Source of the DNA: Actinomortierella ambigua
Taxonomy: Eukaryota; Mortierellomycota; Mortierellomycetes; Mortierellales; Mortierellaceae
Length of the DNA stretch: 64,000 bases
Reading direction: 5' to 3'
Assembly (NCBI GenBank): GCA_016098155.1
Contig: JAAAJB010000005.1
Span: 62,001 to 126,000, forward strand
The notes beneath the pieces are model-generated. The model was given only the letters and a program-made list of their open reading frames with translations, had not been told where the DNA came from and made no database searches. Every line of letters begins with the position of its first letter. Within the stretch, counting starts at the first letter, position 1. Positions 22,419 to 35,253 of the stretch are shown here, in pieces. Both the position numbers and the translations under genes were made by a program.

Positions 22419-25400
22419 TAGTGTGGTCACGGGTGTTGCGTTTGCTTTTTCGCTGAACGCTCTGTCCTACAAAGAGGGTCTGGGAGCAGATTGGTGTGGC
22501 CCATGAAAAAGATGGAGTCGATTGGTGTCCCCACACACGTCCACTTCATCCTCACGAAACTGTCCCTCATACGCCCACACATATACACAGACGCACACGC
22601 ATACACTTCCACACTTTCTCATGAGGCCAATTCTGTGCGTCCCTCTCCTTGGGGAGGAACCAACACCATGAATTAAAAACGAATAAACAGGGGAGGAAGG
22701 ACAAGAAAAAACAACAGCAAGGGTCCGAGTCTTTCCCTCCTCTGGCAACCCAAGTCCAGACCGCCCCTTTTCACTCCCCGGTGCTCCAAACTTAATTGCT
22801 GCAGTTGCATGGCAAAGGCAAAACGGGGAAAGGAAACGAAACTATGTAACGTAACGCCATGACTATGGAAAGTGGTTGGGGTTGGGAGGGGGAGAGAGGA
22901 AGGTGGTTTGTGACTTTCCAGATAGACCACTCTTCAAACTCTCGTGCACGATGAGTGGGTGAAAACCAGCAGGAGGGGTGGGGAAAGAGAGAGAGAGAGT
23001 ACTATTAAGTTTGTGAAGCCAGTTTACGTGACCCTTTAGTCAACAACCTTGTTGGCTTTGTGGCTCCCTTTTGGAGTCATGCCTCCTCTCTTGCCCATTA
23101 TGTTCTCTTATTAGTCATCTCTGGAAACTAAAAGCATACAAAGGTCGAGTCATCGCGGACAGGTCATTTCTTCGTGCCATGCAAAGTCACTACAAAGGCA
23201 CCACTTGATGTTCTCTTTACAAACAAGCTACTCTCTTCCAATCTCAGAGGTGCGCGATCCTAATGCTCTTTCTCTTTCATTTTTTACTTTTATTTTTTTT
23301 TGTCAAGGCTTGGTAACCGAAGAAAAGGAGAGTACAGTACCGTACAGAGTGCGAGTGCGGAGCAGAAAAATGGTGGGGGGACAAGACATATACATGCAGT
23401 TCACGTCTATATTACTCTCTTTAAAATGGCTATATGGAGAAGGGCTTTCCTCCTTTTCGGCCCGGCATATCTCTTACGGAAGACCAGTTCCAGTAGGGTA
23501 CTCTGCAGTCACCCTTTTTTTTTTTTCTCACAGAGAGGCGGGGGCAGTGGGTTGAAAATGTGAGAGCTCCTGCCGTAAACGCTGGACTGTACAGTCATCC
23601 AGTGTACAGTACGTAGTTACTACCTACCACTTAACCTAGAAAGACTGAGGAATGTGTGGCTCGTTTGTAGCGTGTTAGACTAGCACAACACAATGTACAT
23701 TCCGCCTATGTTTGAATTCGAGAGGTACATTAAGAGCAGGTCCACGGCTGTCCACTACCGTTGCTGCTCGGTGGACAGAGAACACACGCAGGAAGAGGAA
23801 GCAGGTCATCCGTCTGTGACAGGCGTACGAGAAAGGAGAGAGACAGAGAGAGAGAGACAGAGAGAGAGAAGGAGAGCGCGGCAGGAGAGGGCACCGTGTT
23901 CAAAAAAGACGCACGAGTTAAACAGCGCCAAGGAGTACAACATGGACCGCGCGCACATTTCGCATGTATGTCTGAGAGGATATGTTTAGCAGGAGAGGTG
24001 GTACACAAAGGATGACCAAATGCCAAAACAACGGCGGGGCGGCAACATCCGGCAGGTGCATCTATCCCACGCCTGACTTTTTTTTCGGTGGAGAAAGGAA
24101 GGAAAGCAGGGAAAGAAGGTAAGAAAGAAGGAGGATGGGAAGATGGGGTGGAGGTTGGAGTTTCTAGAGACACGAGACCATGACGAGATGTAGCTGTCCT
24201 AGGGCTATGTTTTGTTGCTGCACCAGCCTTACTACATACAGTGGGTTTGTCGGTTACGAGTGTTGTTAGCATACCGACAATGTTTGGGCAGTGGTTGGTA
24301 AATGGGTGTTTGTGTTGTCGATATCCCAATAACAATATTACTCGGGCTATGAGAGTAGAGATGCCTTGTTTGCCAATGCAAAACAATGTTTTATGGGATG
24401 GCGAGGGAGGTCTGCTCTAAATTGGGCGCGGTGAGCAGAAATACACCTGAGAAATGAACTTGCCAGGGTTTTTGGGGCAAGGGTGTAAGGAGAAGCCTGA
24501 TGATGTAGTGTGGGGAAAAGGGTTTTGGGAGAAGGGGAGACGAGGGGGGGGGAGTGTGAGAGCAGCAGCAGCACAAAAGTGGCAGAGGTAGCGGTGAAGG
24601 GAGGCGGTCCATAAACAGGGCCAAAGAAGAGGAGGATAGTTCGGCTTGATCTTTTTTGGCAAAGATGAATGGTTGTTTGTTGCTGCTGAGTGGTGTACAC
24701 ATAGAGTTGTCTGTTGTTGTGGAAGGGAAGAGGGGGGAGGGGAGACAAAGTTATCAGTTGGGCAAGAAAGGAATACCATTGCCTTGCATAGTACCTCTCC
24801 CTGCATGGTCAGTTAGTTTACAAACTTGAATCTGTACACGCCGAGCGTTTTACCATGGAGGAGAGAACAGTAAACATAAACTTTCTTTTCTTGGGATTTG
24901 TTTTGTTATTCTTCTCTGTTGCTCCAGACTAATATCAAATGAATTGAAAGAGAATACTGATGAAAACCTGAAGGATACTGCTTTTAACTCTTGCGCTCTC
25001 TCTTTCTCTCTCTCTCTTTCTTTCTCTTTCTCTCTCTCCCTCAGTGTTGCTGTGTGCCGTGTGCTGTTTTGTTGTTGTTGTTTTCGATCTGTTACACCGC
25101 GAATTTGTTGAAGTTGGTGCTCACACACACATTCACAGTTTCTCAACCTGTTCAGGTTGCTACTGTATTCATTGCCACTTTGCAGAAAAATTCGATGAGA
25201 GCTGCTGGCATGCGAGCCCACTTCCTCCCTCTTCTAAGAAGAGCCGTCTGGGTCGAAAAAGTCAAGTCGTACCATACTAGCCCAAGCACTTGTGCAGGGA
25301 GGTACTTCTGCAGCCAAGTGCAGACAGAGCAAGTGCTACAAACAAGCTGATAATTGTTGGGCCTTCATCTCCATCATCGTGACCCATCGCTATTCGCATT

Positions 25401-26572
25401 CCCAATAGCTCTCGGCCAATCTCGACAGTCTCCCATGGTTTGTCTTGACGATTGGCTACGAACAGCGCACCTTCACCAAGTGATGGAATCAAACAATACC
25501 AACCAACTGAGTAGACCCTCCCCGTCATTGAGCCCCATCCCCTAATATATTAATACGAATGGCATTTAGGAATGCATGGAACAGCGATCCACAAGTCCGA
25601 GTCAGGGTTTTTTTTGGAAAAGAAAGAAAGAACAATGAGTGCAGGGATACACAGATGGAATTGGGGGGGCAGGAAAGGGGGGGGGGAATAGAATAGAAAA
25701 GATGAGGGGCCACATGGCACGCATGGTTGAAGGAAAAAAAAGGGGGGGGGGAATGAGGGCAGCGGATTCCCACTCCCTTGCGCCCAAGCTGTAACTCATG
25801 CTGCTGCAGACCGTTCAAGTACCTTTTTTCGTGGGCAACGAGTTAAATGAACGACTCGCGCGCATAGACTGCCCACGAGCGATAGATTTCTGTCGTGAGG
25901 TTGGAGTCGACTGTTCGCCCCCCTATACAAAGCTGCGTAGAGTCGTGCTGACAGTATTCAATCTCCAACGGCAAGCAAGATCTCATTATCAGACCCCGTT
26001 GTGCTGCAAACAGATGCTCGTCAGAACAGGTGGAGGATAGTGTTTTTTTTTTTAACCTTACTCGCCCCTATCTTTACCAACACTCCTGCCTGTCTCCAGT
26101 GTTTGCCAGTCTTCGTGTATAAACACACGGCTGAACATACACCTGTCTCTCTCTCCTCCAGCTCTCTCTCTTCCACTCTTCTCACACACATATACACATA
26201 CACACACTGTCTCTCTCTGCCTCTTTCCCCTTTGTATGACCTGATGTGTTCTCATGGCTATGAGCGAACGCTGCCTAGATATTATATCTTGGTCGCACAA
26301 GTGAGCAGCAAAGAGACACTTGTTTTGATCATTCCACCAACAGCAGAAAAAATGGAACTCGGGGAAGCACCCTGACCAAATCATCATCTCTCGCTTTTGG
26401 TAAACAAACCTCGAGAGCGCTCTTCGACCCTGATTGTTTTGACTAGCCCACAGGCTACAGTTTCCCTGTTTCTGCGGGATTCACCTCCCTTTCTTGGAGA
26501 CTACCAATGGGGCAGCTGGTATTCGCATGGTAAACCTTTTTTTTTTTTTTGGAAGGTACAGCACATTCAAAG

Positions 26573-26594
26573 AGTGAGTGAGTGAGTGAGTGAG
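26573..26594 (+). repeat. (GAGT)n tetranucleotide repeat
   Basis: About 5.5 copies of GAGT, followed by GCGAGAGAGAG. Confidence 0.85.
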
Positions 26595-26936
26595 CGAGAG
26601 AGAGCGATTGAGGACCCTTCCCTCCTTTGAGCCAGGGTCGGCACATCGCGTACATCTCGCGTGGAATGATAAAAAAAGAAGACGAGGAACAAGCACCTAA
26701 TACGCTAAAGAAAGACAGCAAGGTAATTAGACAGAGACAGGCATCCTCTCACCCACACACCACACATGTGTGCGGTGTGAAAAAGAAAAAAAAAGGCGTG
26801 ATAAAGACCAAATGCAGCGCTTGGACTCCTTGAGTGACCATAGATACAATATCAGCAGGGTCTGCATTTTCCTCTTGCTTGTTGTTTTGGGAACACCAAG
26901 ACGATGCTCTGGGAGGCTTTCGCCGTTCGCAAAAAC

Positions 26937-26954
26937 ACATACATACATACATAC
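26937..26954 (+). repeat. (ACAT)n tetranucleotide repeat
   Basis: About 4.5 copies of ACAT in otherwise non-repetitive sequence. Confidence 0.8.
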
Positions 26955-29900
26955 CTTTGTGTCCCCACTTTGGCGCAGTAAGGCAGCAAGCAACAGAGTT
27001 ATCTCAGTTCTGTGCTCCTCTTCTGATCTCCCACACCTCCACCCTTACCCCACCCCCCTTTTCGATGCCGAAAGGGTTTTGCCAAAGTGCAGCAGTGTGT
27101 GGGCATGTACAACCCAACCTCTTCTCTGCGCCGTGCAACACTAAACCTTCTTTTTTCTTATCGCTCCTTATTCCGTGGGTGCTAGCTGCTCTCGGCTTGA
27201 CTCAAATGTAGAGAATGAAGAGCGAAGAAAGCAATCGGTGGTGTACATACATGCAAGCTGGTTTCGTCCAACTTGCTGGCCCTCGGAGTTCCGAATGAAC
27301 TTTCCCGCCCCACAATTGGCCCAATGGCAAACAGCGAAAAACGGGGGACGGAGAGGGAACAGCCATGGAAGTTGCGGGTTCTACTGCAATAGAGCGGAGC
27401 AATTTCCAGCAAGGGTTCTGGTAGGACATGCACCCTGTCGATTGTGAGCGTCAGTCGGCTGAGCTGAGCTGAGCCATGGAGCACCCTACCTACCCAATTA
27501 TTCGTTCGTTGCCAAATGGAGCTCCAACAAACAACCCCCATGGTCTATTCCAACAGGTCGGTTTTGTGGAAGAAGAGCCAAGCAAGGAATGGCGAAAGGA
27601 AAACAAGAAAAACCCTGTAAGGGACCAGCGGCTAGACCACAAGATAATGCTAGATAACCCTTTCGGAAGAGCAACACTCGGCCAACGAGGGCGTAATGGA
27701 AGGTGAGCAATGACACACTAGTGCGAATGATTCCTACCACTTCCAATAGTGGTCGTACTTTGGTGCGTACTCAAGTCAACAAGGTAAGCATTAAAAAGCG
27801 GTACCTTTTTCTTCGTTCGCATCATCAATAACAAACAAAACGATCAGAAGTCAGTTCAATTCATCCGCAAGGTTGCGAACATAGACCTGTTTGTATGTAT
27901 CTGTTGCATCGTTGTTGACTGACAAGTTATCTACATGGTCAGCGCCAAAGATCAGTGGACACAAGACCACAGCCTAGTCCGAGCAAAACCTTTTCTCCAA
28001 GCTCCAACCCTTACTATTCGTCGACACCTTCGTTTGTCGCGCTCACTCTTTCTCCCTCCTCGCCTCTCTTGTTGTTTTCGTAATGGGGGTTTCGGGTGAA
28101 GATGACAGGGCTCAGTGGAGAGATAGTAAGGACAGCATGAACACAAACCCAAACAACGCTGTCAAGAAGACAAAAACATGACCAAATTTTAAAGTCATTG
28201 GGTTTTTCTTTGGCGTGCGCCTAGACTAGACCACTACCAACCTGCTTTGCCCCCTCTCCTTCTCTTCACCCTTTCCATCACTTATCTCTCACCGTCCACA
28301 CTTCTTTTTTCCCCTCCACATGCAGGTTTTTCTGTACTAGGTTACACGCAGTCTAGTCGAGTTTTGCGCACTTTCATGCCTTCTCTAATGTACAGTACGG
28401 TCTCCCTTTTATGGTATATCTCATCTTCCAAGAGGCGTGGAGCTGAGAGTGCGCATGAGAGCACTGCTGGGTTAAGAGAGGAATGGTTCATTCCTCCCCA
28501 CACCCCCAACGTTTTTCATTTTTGTTATGGTACTGCTCGGTGTTGTTGTGGTATCCCTGCGGCCTGACCTCGACACTTTTATCTTGCATGATGCTGTGTT
28601 CATACAAATGCATAAATGATGTCCTCAACCCCGTTCAATATATGATTGATACTGTTTGGTTTTTTTGCTCTTCATTAGAGCCTTGTTGGTAGTGGTCATG
28701 GAGGAAGGAGTTTCCTTCTCCCCTCTCTCCCTCCCCGTTTCTTTTTCCTCTAAAAAAAATTATTTTTCTTTCTCCTGCAAATCCCGTGAGTGGAGACAAC
28801 CTCTTATGGAAGGTGAGGAAAGATTAGATCTTCGCTCTGCATCTTATCTGGCAATTGTGTAACCAATGGTGATGAAATCCAATTTTCGGCGTGACGATTC
28901 TCGGACTTCTCCACATTCTTACCTCTCTCATGGGAAAACTATCGCCATCCCCTCCCTCTCCCCCTCTCTCTCTGCCCCTTGACCACCCTTCCCCTGCATT
29001 GCCCCAGAAAATAAAAGAAGGAGAGGAAAGGGCGAAAAGGGAAATGCAGAGATCCAATATAAGCCACGTTGCATGCAATTTAGGGGGGGCCGTTTTTTTT
29101 TTAGTTGTCGTTGAGCATTCCACAGCCCCAATATTTCTCTCTCTCTCTCTCTCTTTCTGTCTATTTTTTATCAGGCAATGTGCACCTTGCATACTTTCTA
29201 GAGAATCCAAATGACCTGCGGGTTAGACTCATGGGAACAAGCCTTTAACGGCCAATGATTGTGTTCGGCATACATCCTCATAGCTCAAAAGGATGTTTGG
29301 GGGATGTGCATTAGACCAGGTTTTTGCTGGGAACTTGATATTTTGTGCATACAATCTTCTCTGTAAACCCATCAAGAACCGCATGTCGTCACCGCACAAG
29401 CAATGTGTGCTCAGATATATGCCACAAAGTACCCTGCATAATGCTCGAGAGGACGCACAAGATCATGCTATCAAGGGAAAGGAAACGTCGAGTTCCCAGT
29501 GTCCTATCTCTCTCTTCTCTCTCTTCCCTCACTTTCTCTCGCTATCCATAATTTTCTCTCCCATATTCGAAGTACGACGTTCCAGTTTCTAATAACGACT
29601 ATCTATCAATGCTGTTACCACACTCTGCTCGAACTGTATGCAGTCCTAGACCCTGCAGCCTGTATTAAAGTCAGAGGCACTTCATTAATAGACAAGCGGG
29701 AGCGGTACATGCAGGTCTAGACCCTGACGCAGAAAAGTAATAATTGCTGTCCAATATTTGATTCGCATCTCGGGAGGAGGAGTCTGAGAGAGAGAGAGAG
29801 AAGAGAGCAAAGAGAGGGTAAGACGCGAATGAGATGAGCGTATCAAGCGTAGTATTAATGTCGACCGGACCTGACACCGCTCTCTGATCAAGAACGGAAG

Positions 29901-32900
29901 CGATATGATTTGTGGGGGCTATTACGGAAAAGAGTGTACGTTTGGTAAGTAGTGAACGAGATAAAGAAGTATGTATATCTTCGAAACAACGGCTGTGTCT
30001 TAGCAAACAGATCAACAAAAGCTGACCCTTTCCGCGGGGAAGTGAAGGGTGGTCACTGCGCTGGAAGTGAAAGAAAAAGTTACAGACCCTACCGGTACCC
30101 CTCTTCACCCACCACCCTCCCCGGGAACAAGCTCATTGGAGGCTTTTCTCATTGTGATATTCGTTGGTCGCTTTCTTTTCTTTCTCTCTTTGTTATTTGG
30201 GCAAGTTGACGACTGTCCTCCAAAGGGACTGACTCGGAACGCTGGATCAAAATGAATCTCACATTCACACACAGCTGGTAAACATCGGTGAGGGAGCAAA
30301 GAGGGAAGAGCATAAACATTTACTCCCATGGTTCCCTTCCAAGACAAGGTTGCAAGCCTTACTCTCCCACCTCCCCCACTCATATCAAACAAAGCAACCG
30401 AAAAAGGCATCATGGCCTGGCTTTCAAATAATTGTTATCGAAAAAACCATGGAGTTCAGGGGGGTGAGCGAGAGATAGAGGTGGGAAGAAGTAAAGAGGA
30501 CATCCGAGATTTTTTAACACTTGCTTGTATTAGACAAGAGTGCCTGATGCTGGCTTTGATGTTTTTGTTTCCGTTTACTCAACAACGCGAGTGTGAGAGA
30601 GACAGGAGAATCAACCTTTGTCAGCATTAAAAAAAAAAGACAGGTAAGTTGGCACGTTTCTGAGTGAGGAGGGCACACAACTGCCAGGGTACTGTCAAGA
30701 GGGCAAGTTAGTCATCAGAGTCACTACGGTTTCTATTGGTGAAGCGTCTGCACCCTCCTTTTTTCCCTTCTTCGGTGGAAGAGGGAGAGGGGGGGTACGC
30801 ACGCCAGTGACTACGGAGGTGTAGTAGTAGTAACTCCCAAAGGCCTGAGCTCAAAAAGTTTATTGGTAGCGTCGAGACAACTCGGCTAGCCATTGCCTCT
30901 TTTCTTTTCTCATGGTTTGACATTGTTTCAAAACGTAAGCGGTCCATAAAAAAATAAGAAACCAACGGCACAACTTTTTGACGTACTGCACTACCCCCCC
31001 GCCCTGTAGTCGAGGTAGTAGTAGTTTCTGTGGAGCGGCCCGCCTCGACCACCAAAGGGGTACGTTCGGAGTTATGGACCTACCCATGAGGGAGAGAAAA
31101 AGTGAAAAAAAAGGCAGGTGGTGCGATGGCGCCATTTTCTGGAATTTCGAATCCCCGAGAGAAGGGGCCAGAGCGAGCGAGCGAGCTAGAGGCGACCTAT
31201 TCATAGCCGGTATGTTAGGAAACATTGATCCAGTCTCGAGTAAAAAAAAAAAAAAAAAAAACATGCGCACACACACACGCACATACACGAAAAAGGGGTC
31301 TGATATCGAGCAAAAAGACGTCAGCAAAGCGCGGGCAAATGGATAGACGCCTGGCAATTTGATCAGGTACATGCAGAAGCTGATTCGAAGGGAATAGACG
31401 GTCTACCCCACGAATGTTCTTGACGTTTGCTTTTCTATCGTCTGGTCTTGATTGTTTCAGTTACTCCTGCGTAGTTCTTCTTCTACTCTCTCGTTCTCGT
31501 TCTTCACACACATATACACGCAATCCCTCTCGCTCGTTCTCTGGTTCCCTTGGTTGGTGTTGACCGTATGTTCTAATTAAGGATAGGCCAAAGGTGGCAA
31601 GATTCTGGTCTGGGGAAGGGGGGGGGGGACGAGCACAGGTAAGGACGAGATACAACGAACAGGACATACAATCCAGCAGCCCGCCCGCTATAGAGAGGTG
31701 GACACCTCACGGGGTGGGGTAAGTGTGGGTGCACAAAACTCCGTTTCGGTTTCAGCTCGTGACATGAACAAGTTTTGCCCCGCACGTCCCATTGAGGGGT
31801 TGTGCGGACGACCGTTCTATCGGACCCAACAGCCAAGCCTTGAAAGCAAGTACAAGTACCAAAAAAAAAAGAGGGTGGTAGCCCAATGAGAGCAAAGAAC
31901 AAAATGGAGGGAACGGCACCTCCTCTCCTTTTTCGGCAAGGTGCGGTAGCCCATGTGCACACACCCCCTCTCCTCGTGCAAAGAACAGTAACAGTCAAAC
32001 ACGAGAAAAGGGACGGTATCCCAGTCCATGTGCTTGCGATAATCTCGTTGAACAAAAACTCTTACGAATAAAGTGCACGCATGAGAGAGGAGGGGAAAGC
32101 GCCTTGTGTAAAAGCCGAAGAGAAGGGGGTGGGGGTGGGAAAGGGCATAGAGAAAGAGTGAAGTGAGAAAGGAGGGGACATCGGCTGCGACCATGATATG
32201 AAGAGTGCGACAAAAGAAAGCATCTAAGTGGAGATTGAGGTTCCCTCCGTCTCAGCATTGAATCTTTGGTAACAGGCCCGACAAGAGAGCGGGAGGGCTG
32301 GCGGAGGGCGGGGGGTTGGTTGTGAGGCAGACTCGAGTGAACTTGCGAGACATGGGAAGGAACGACACGTTCTATGTGGGGAAGGACCGCTCGCTTGTCA
32401 CTCGGCCGTAGGCCATTTTCGACCATCCGCCTTCGCCTGGATGGATAACATGGTTGAGCAAGATAGAGGCGATATCATAATAAGAAGGAAGAAAATGACT
32501 AGCTTGCCTGTGGCGTGAATGAATTTGGTGGAACTTGTAGACTACATACACTACTTCAGGTGTTAACCAGTTCAATGCAGGACAAACTTGTTAGCATGAG
32601 CTTGGCTAGGTTTATGTAGCTAGATGTTGCTAGATTGAGAAGGTCGACTAGTCGAGAAAGTCCAGGTGTTGTGCGGCTGCAGTGTCCACAATAGCCATAC
32701 CTCAGAATGCTTGTGTGAAGACCCTGGGTCCAGCCTTACCACACTAAACGCTTTGAGACATTCTTTGGAATACCCAACTGTCTTGGAATGTTGTCCGTTA
32801 ATAGCAGAGGGTTTACACCGTTACCTCAACTTCTACTGACCACCCCCTCCCTCTCCCACCTTTTGTGATGTTTGCTATTGAGCGCCCACAAAACGTCCCT

Positions 32901-34292
32901 GATCCATGTCTACTCTTCATTCGGTTTTATATGAGTCTCTTCGACTTCCAACGACAGTATAAACTACGAGAAATGCAGCCAAGAGAGGACACAGTACATG
33001 ACGCGGGTGCGCCGCGAGAGAGACGGGAGCGTCAATAATCGAGCGCGATGCGAACGACCTCGGCAGGGTGCTCGAGACAAACCGGTTTCAACGACAAGTT
33101 AAGGGGAAGCAGAGACAAAGGCCAGAGCGGTCGCCGCCCACCAGCCGTAGGTAGGTGCCTTGACAATAGGTAGTAAACAGCGGCAATGCGTCGTTCTAGC
33201 TCATCTCGTGGGAATGAGAAAAAAAAAGTCAAGGAAGAAAAGAGTGGACAACCATAGAATGAACCGATGACAAGGACAAGGGAGAGAGGAAACGAGAAAA
33301 AAAAGGGGGGAGGAGGGGACGGAGAGAGAATCTACCCAAAAAGCAGCAGTTGATAACTTTGTTGCAGGCCCTTCCAGCCAATCAGGAGAGGCCGAATTCG
33401 AGCTTGCCCTTGACCGCTGGGACGGTAATTCATTCGAGGGTCAGAAAGAATAGAGATAAATTTGATCTCTAAAGAAAAATTTCGTCTCCCGTCCGACCAT
33501 TGTTCCTCCACCTCTTGCCTGACAGGGTTGTAGCCCGAAGAGGCGGAGAGGACCATACCAACAAGTCTTACCCCCCTCCCACCCCAGCAACTCCACTGTC
33601 ATGCTGATTAGACATGCGTCGGTGCTTATGTGGTGAGGGCCTGAAGTGGGAAGAGACGGCGAGGTCGACAACATGGAGCATCCTTCCTCCGCCGCCTCCC
33701 TTCTGAGAAGGAGCGGGGAAGAGAAGGAAACGGAACCGTACCATGTCACAGCGGTATCAATAATGTGAGTATCTTATTTCGATAATCCCTGTCCAAGCCA
33801 GCAAGGCAGGATGACTGCAGCGAGGCAGCCAACAGCATTCTTGCGAGCCAGGATCCTTTCTGTTCATATTCTGTTGCTTCGCGAGAGAAGTTGGAAAGAA
33901 GAGAGGGGAGAGAGGGATTGGACTGGCTCACGTTATTAAGGTGTTGAGTGGAGGGATGGGAGCAATGTTTTGATGGGCCTGACCCTGTGTTGGTGGGTGC
34001 TATTCTTTAGGGTTATTTTAGTAATTGAGTCGACTGAATTCGGTCAGTCTATTCTAATTGGAATATGCTCTCCTGCCATTTTGGCTATAATATAGACTAT
34101 TCAATCCTCTCTCTTCCATTAAACAGAATTGTAAAAGAAAAGAACAAAGAATGAGAAAAGAAACAAAGAAAAAAGTGAGAGAAAGAGTGAGAGAGCTCCT
34201 CCTTCCCTCTCTCCCCCCTCACTCTCTCTCGCTCGACCTCGTCCTTCCACCCTCCCTTCTTTCGCTCGACTTGCTGGCCAAGGCCAGGATTC

Positions 34293-34300
34293 TATATAAG
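34293..34300 (+). promoter_or_regulatory. TATA box of the GATA-factor gene
   Basis: TATATAAG, 241 nt upstream of the ATG at 34541. It is followed by a long pyrimidine-rich leader with CTCTCC and CACACA stretches, the pattern seen before other starts in this window. Confidence 0.65.
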
Positions 34301-34540
34301 CAATCCCCAGTTCTCATTCTTCCCCTCCGTTTTTTTTCTTGTCTCTTGATCCTCTACTCAACCATTCCTCTTTCATACTTCTCCTTTGCTTTGCCTCTCT
34401 ACTCTTCCTTCGTTCTCCGTTGTGTTCTCTTTTTCTCGTTTCTGTCTTTGCCTCTTCTCCATTGCATCGTACTCTCTCTCCACACACATACACACACACA
34501 TTCACATACTTCCCGTCATATCATAACACATTAACGAACA

Positions 34541-35221
34541 ATGTCCGAGTTCGCAGTAAACATGCTCGACATGTCCTTCCTCTCCGACTTTGACCCTGCG
34601 ACGTCTGCAGCTGTCATGGCCACCATCTCCACAGCAACATGCCCCCCCTCAACCGCCACAGTAGCACCCCTGCTTGCCTCTTCCTACCCCAGCGCAGATT
34701 CCCTCCCCACGTCTGTCCCTCTGAGCACACCCACTGTTCCTGCACAGACCGTGTCTCAGGAGCAACCTCAGCGCCCTTCTCCCTTTGATCTTCAGACATG
34801 CTTTACACCTCAAGAGACAGTCGGCCAAGATGACTGGATGATGGGTGGCCTTGCTTTTGATGATATGGGTTCAAATTTGTCATCTCCTGTCGAGATGCCT
34901 CTGCCAACACCCACAAACACCACTCCTTCCTTCTCTTTCAGCTCCCGCCCTCCCACTCCTCCCACCGCTCCCACCACCAATGCAATTAAGAACAACTTCA
35001 TTCGCTCTGCAGGCCTCTTCCCTCAGTTCGAGTTTGGCCAGTTCCAGGAGTATCAGCTCGAGCAAGAACCAGACTCACTGCTGTCCTGGGTTTCCCCATC
35101 ATCCTACCTTACGGCTGCCAAACAAGCGCTTGTTGGCCAACATAGTCCTCTCCAGAGCATTGTCCCCCCAGACTACACTGCTTCACTCATTCAACAACAG
35201 CTTCAGCTCCAACAACAACAT

Positions 35222-35253
<32 letters not shown>

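Larger units (their letters stand above)
20158..34540. other. Gene desert, right part
   Basis: 14.4 kb between the gap and the GATA gene. It contains GTT-rich sequence at about 20420-20535, (TG)n at 22391-22418, GA or CT tracts near 23845-23875 and 24991-25040, (GAGT)n at 26573-26594 and (ACAT)n at 26937-26954. No frame carries recognisable domains. Core-promoter motifs are scarce until the GATA gene's TATA at 34293. Small open frames, for example near 21346-21717, lack supporting evidence. Confidence 0.55.

Noticed and set aside
32644..32655. TCGACTAGTCGA perfect palindrome in the desert
   Set aside because: Isolated 12-bp palindrome without repeats, flanking genes or a promoter; expected by chance in tens of kilobases of sequence.
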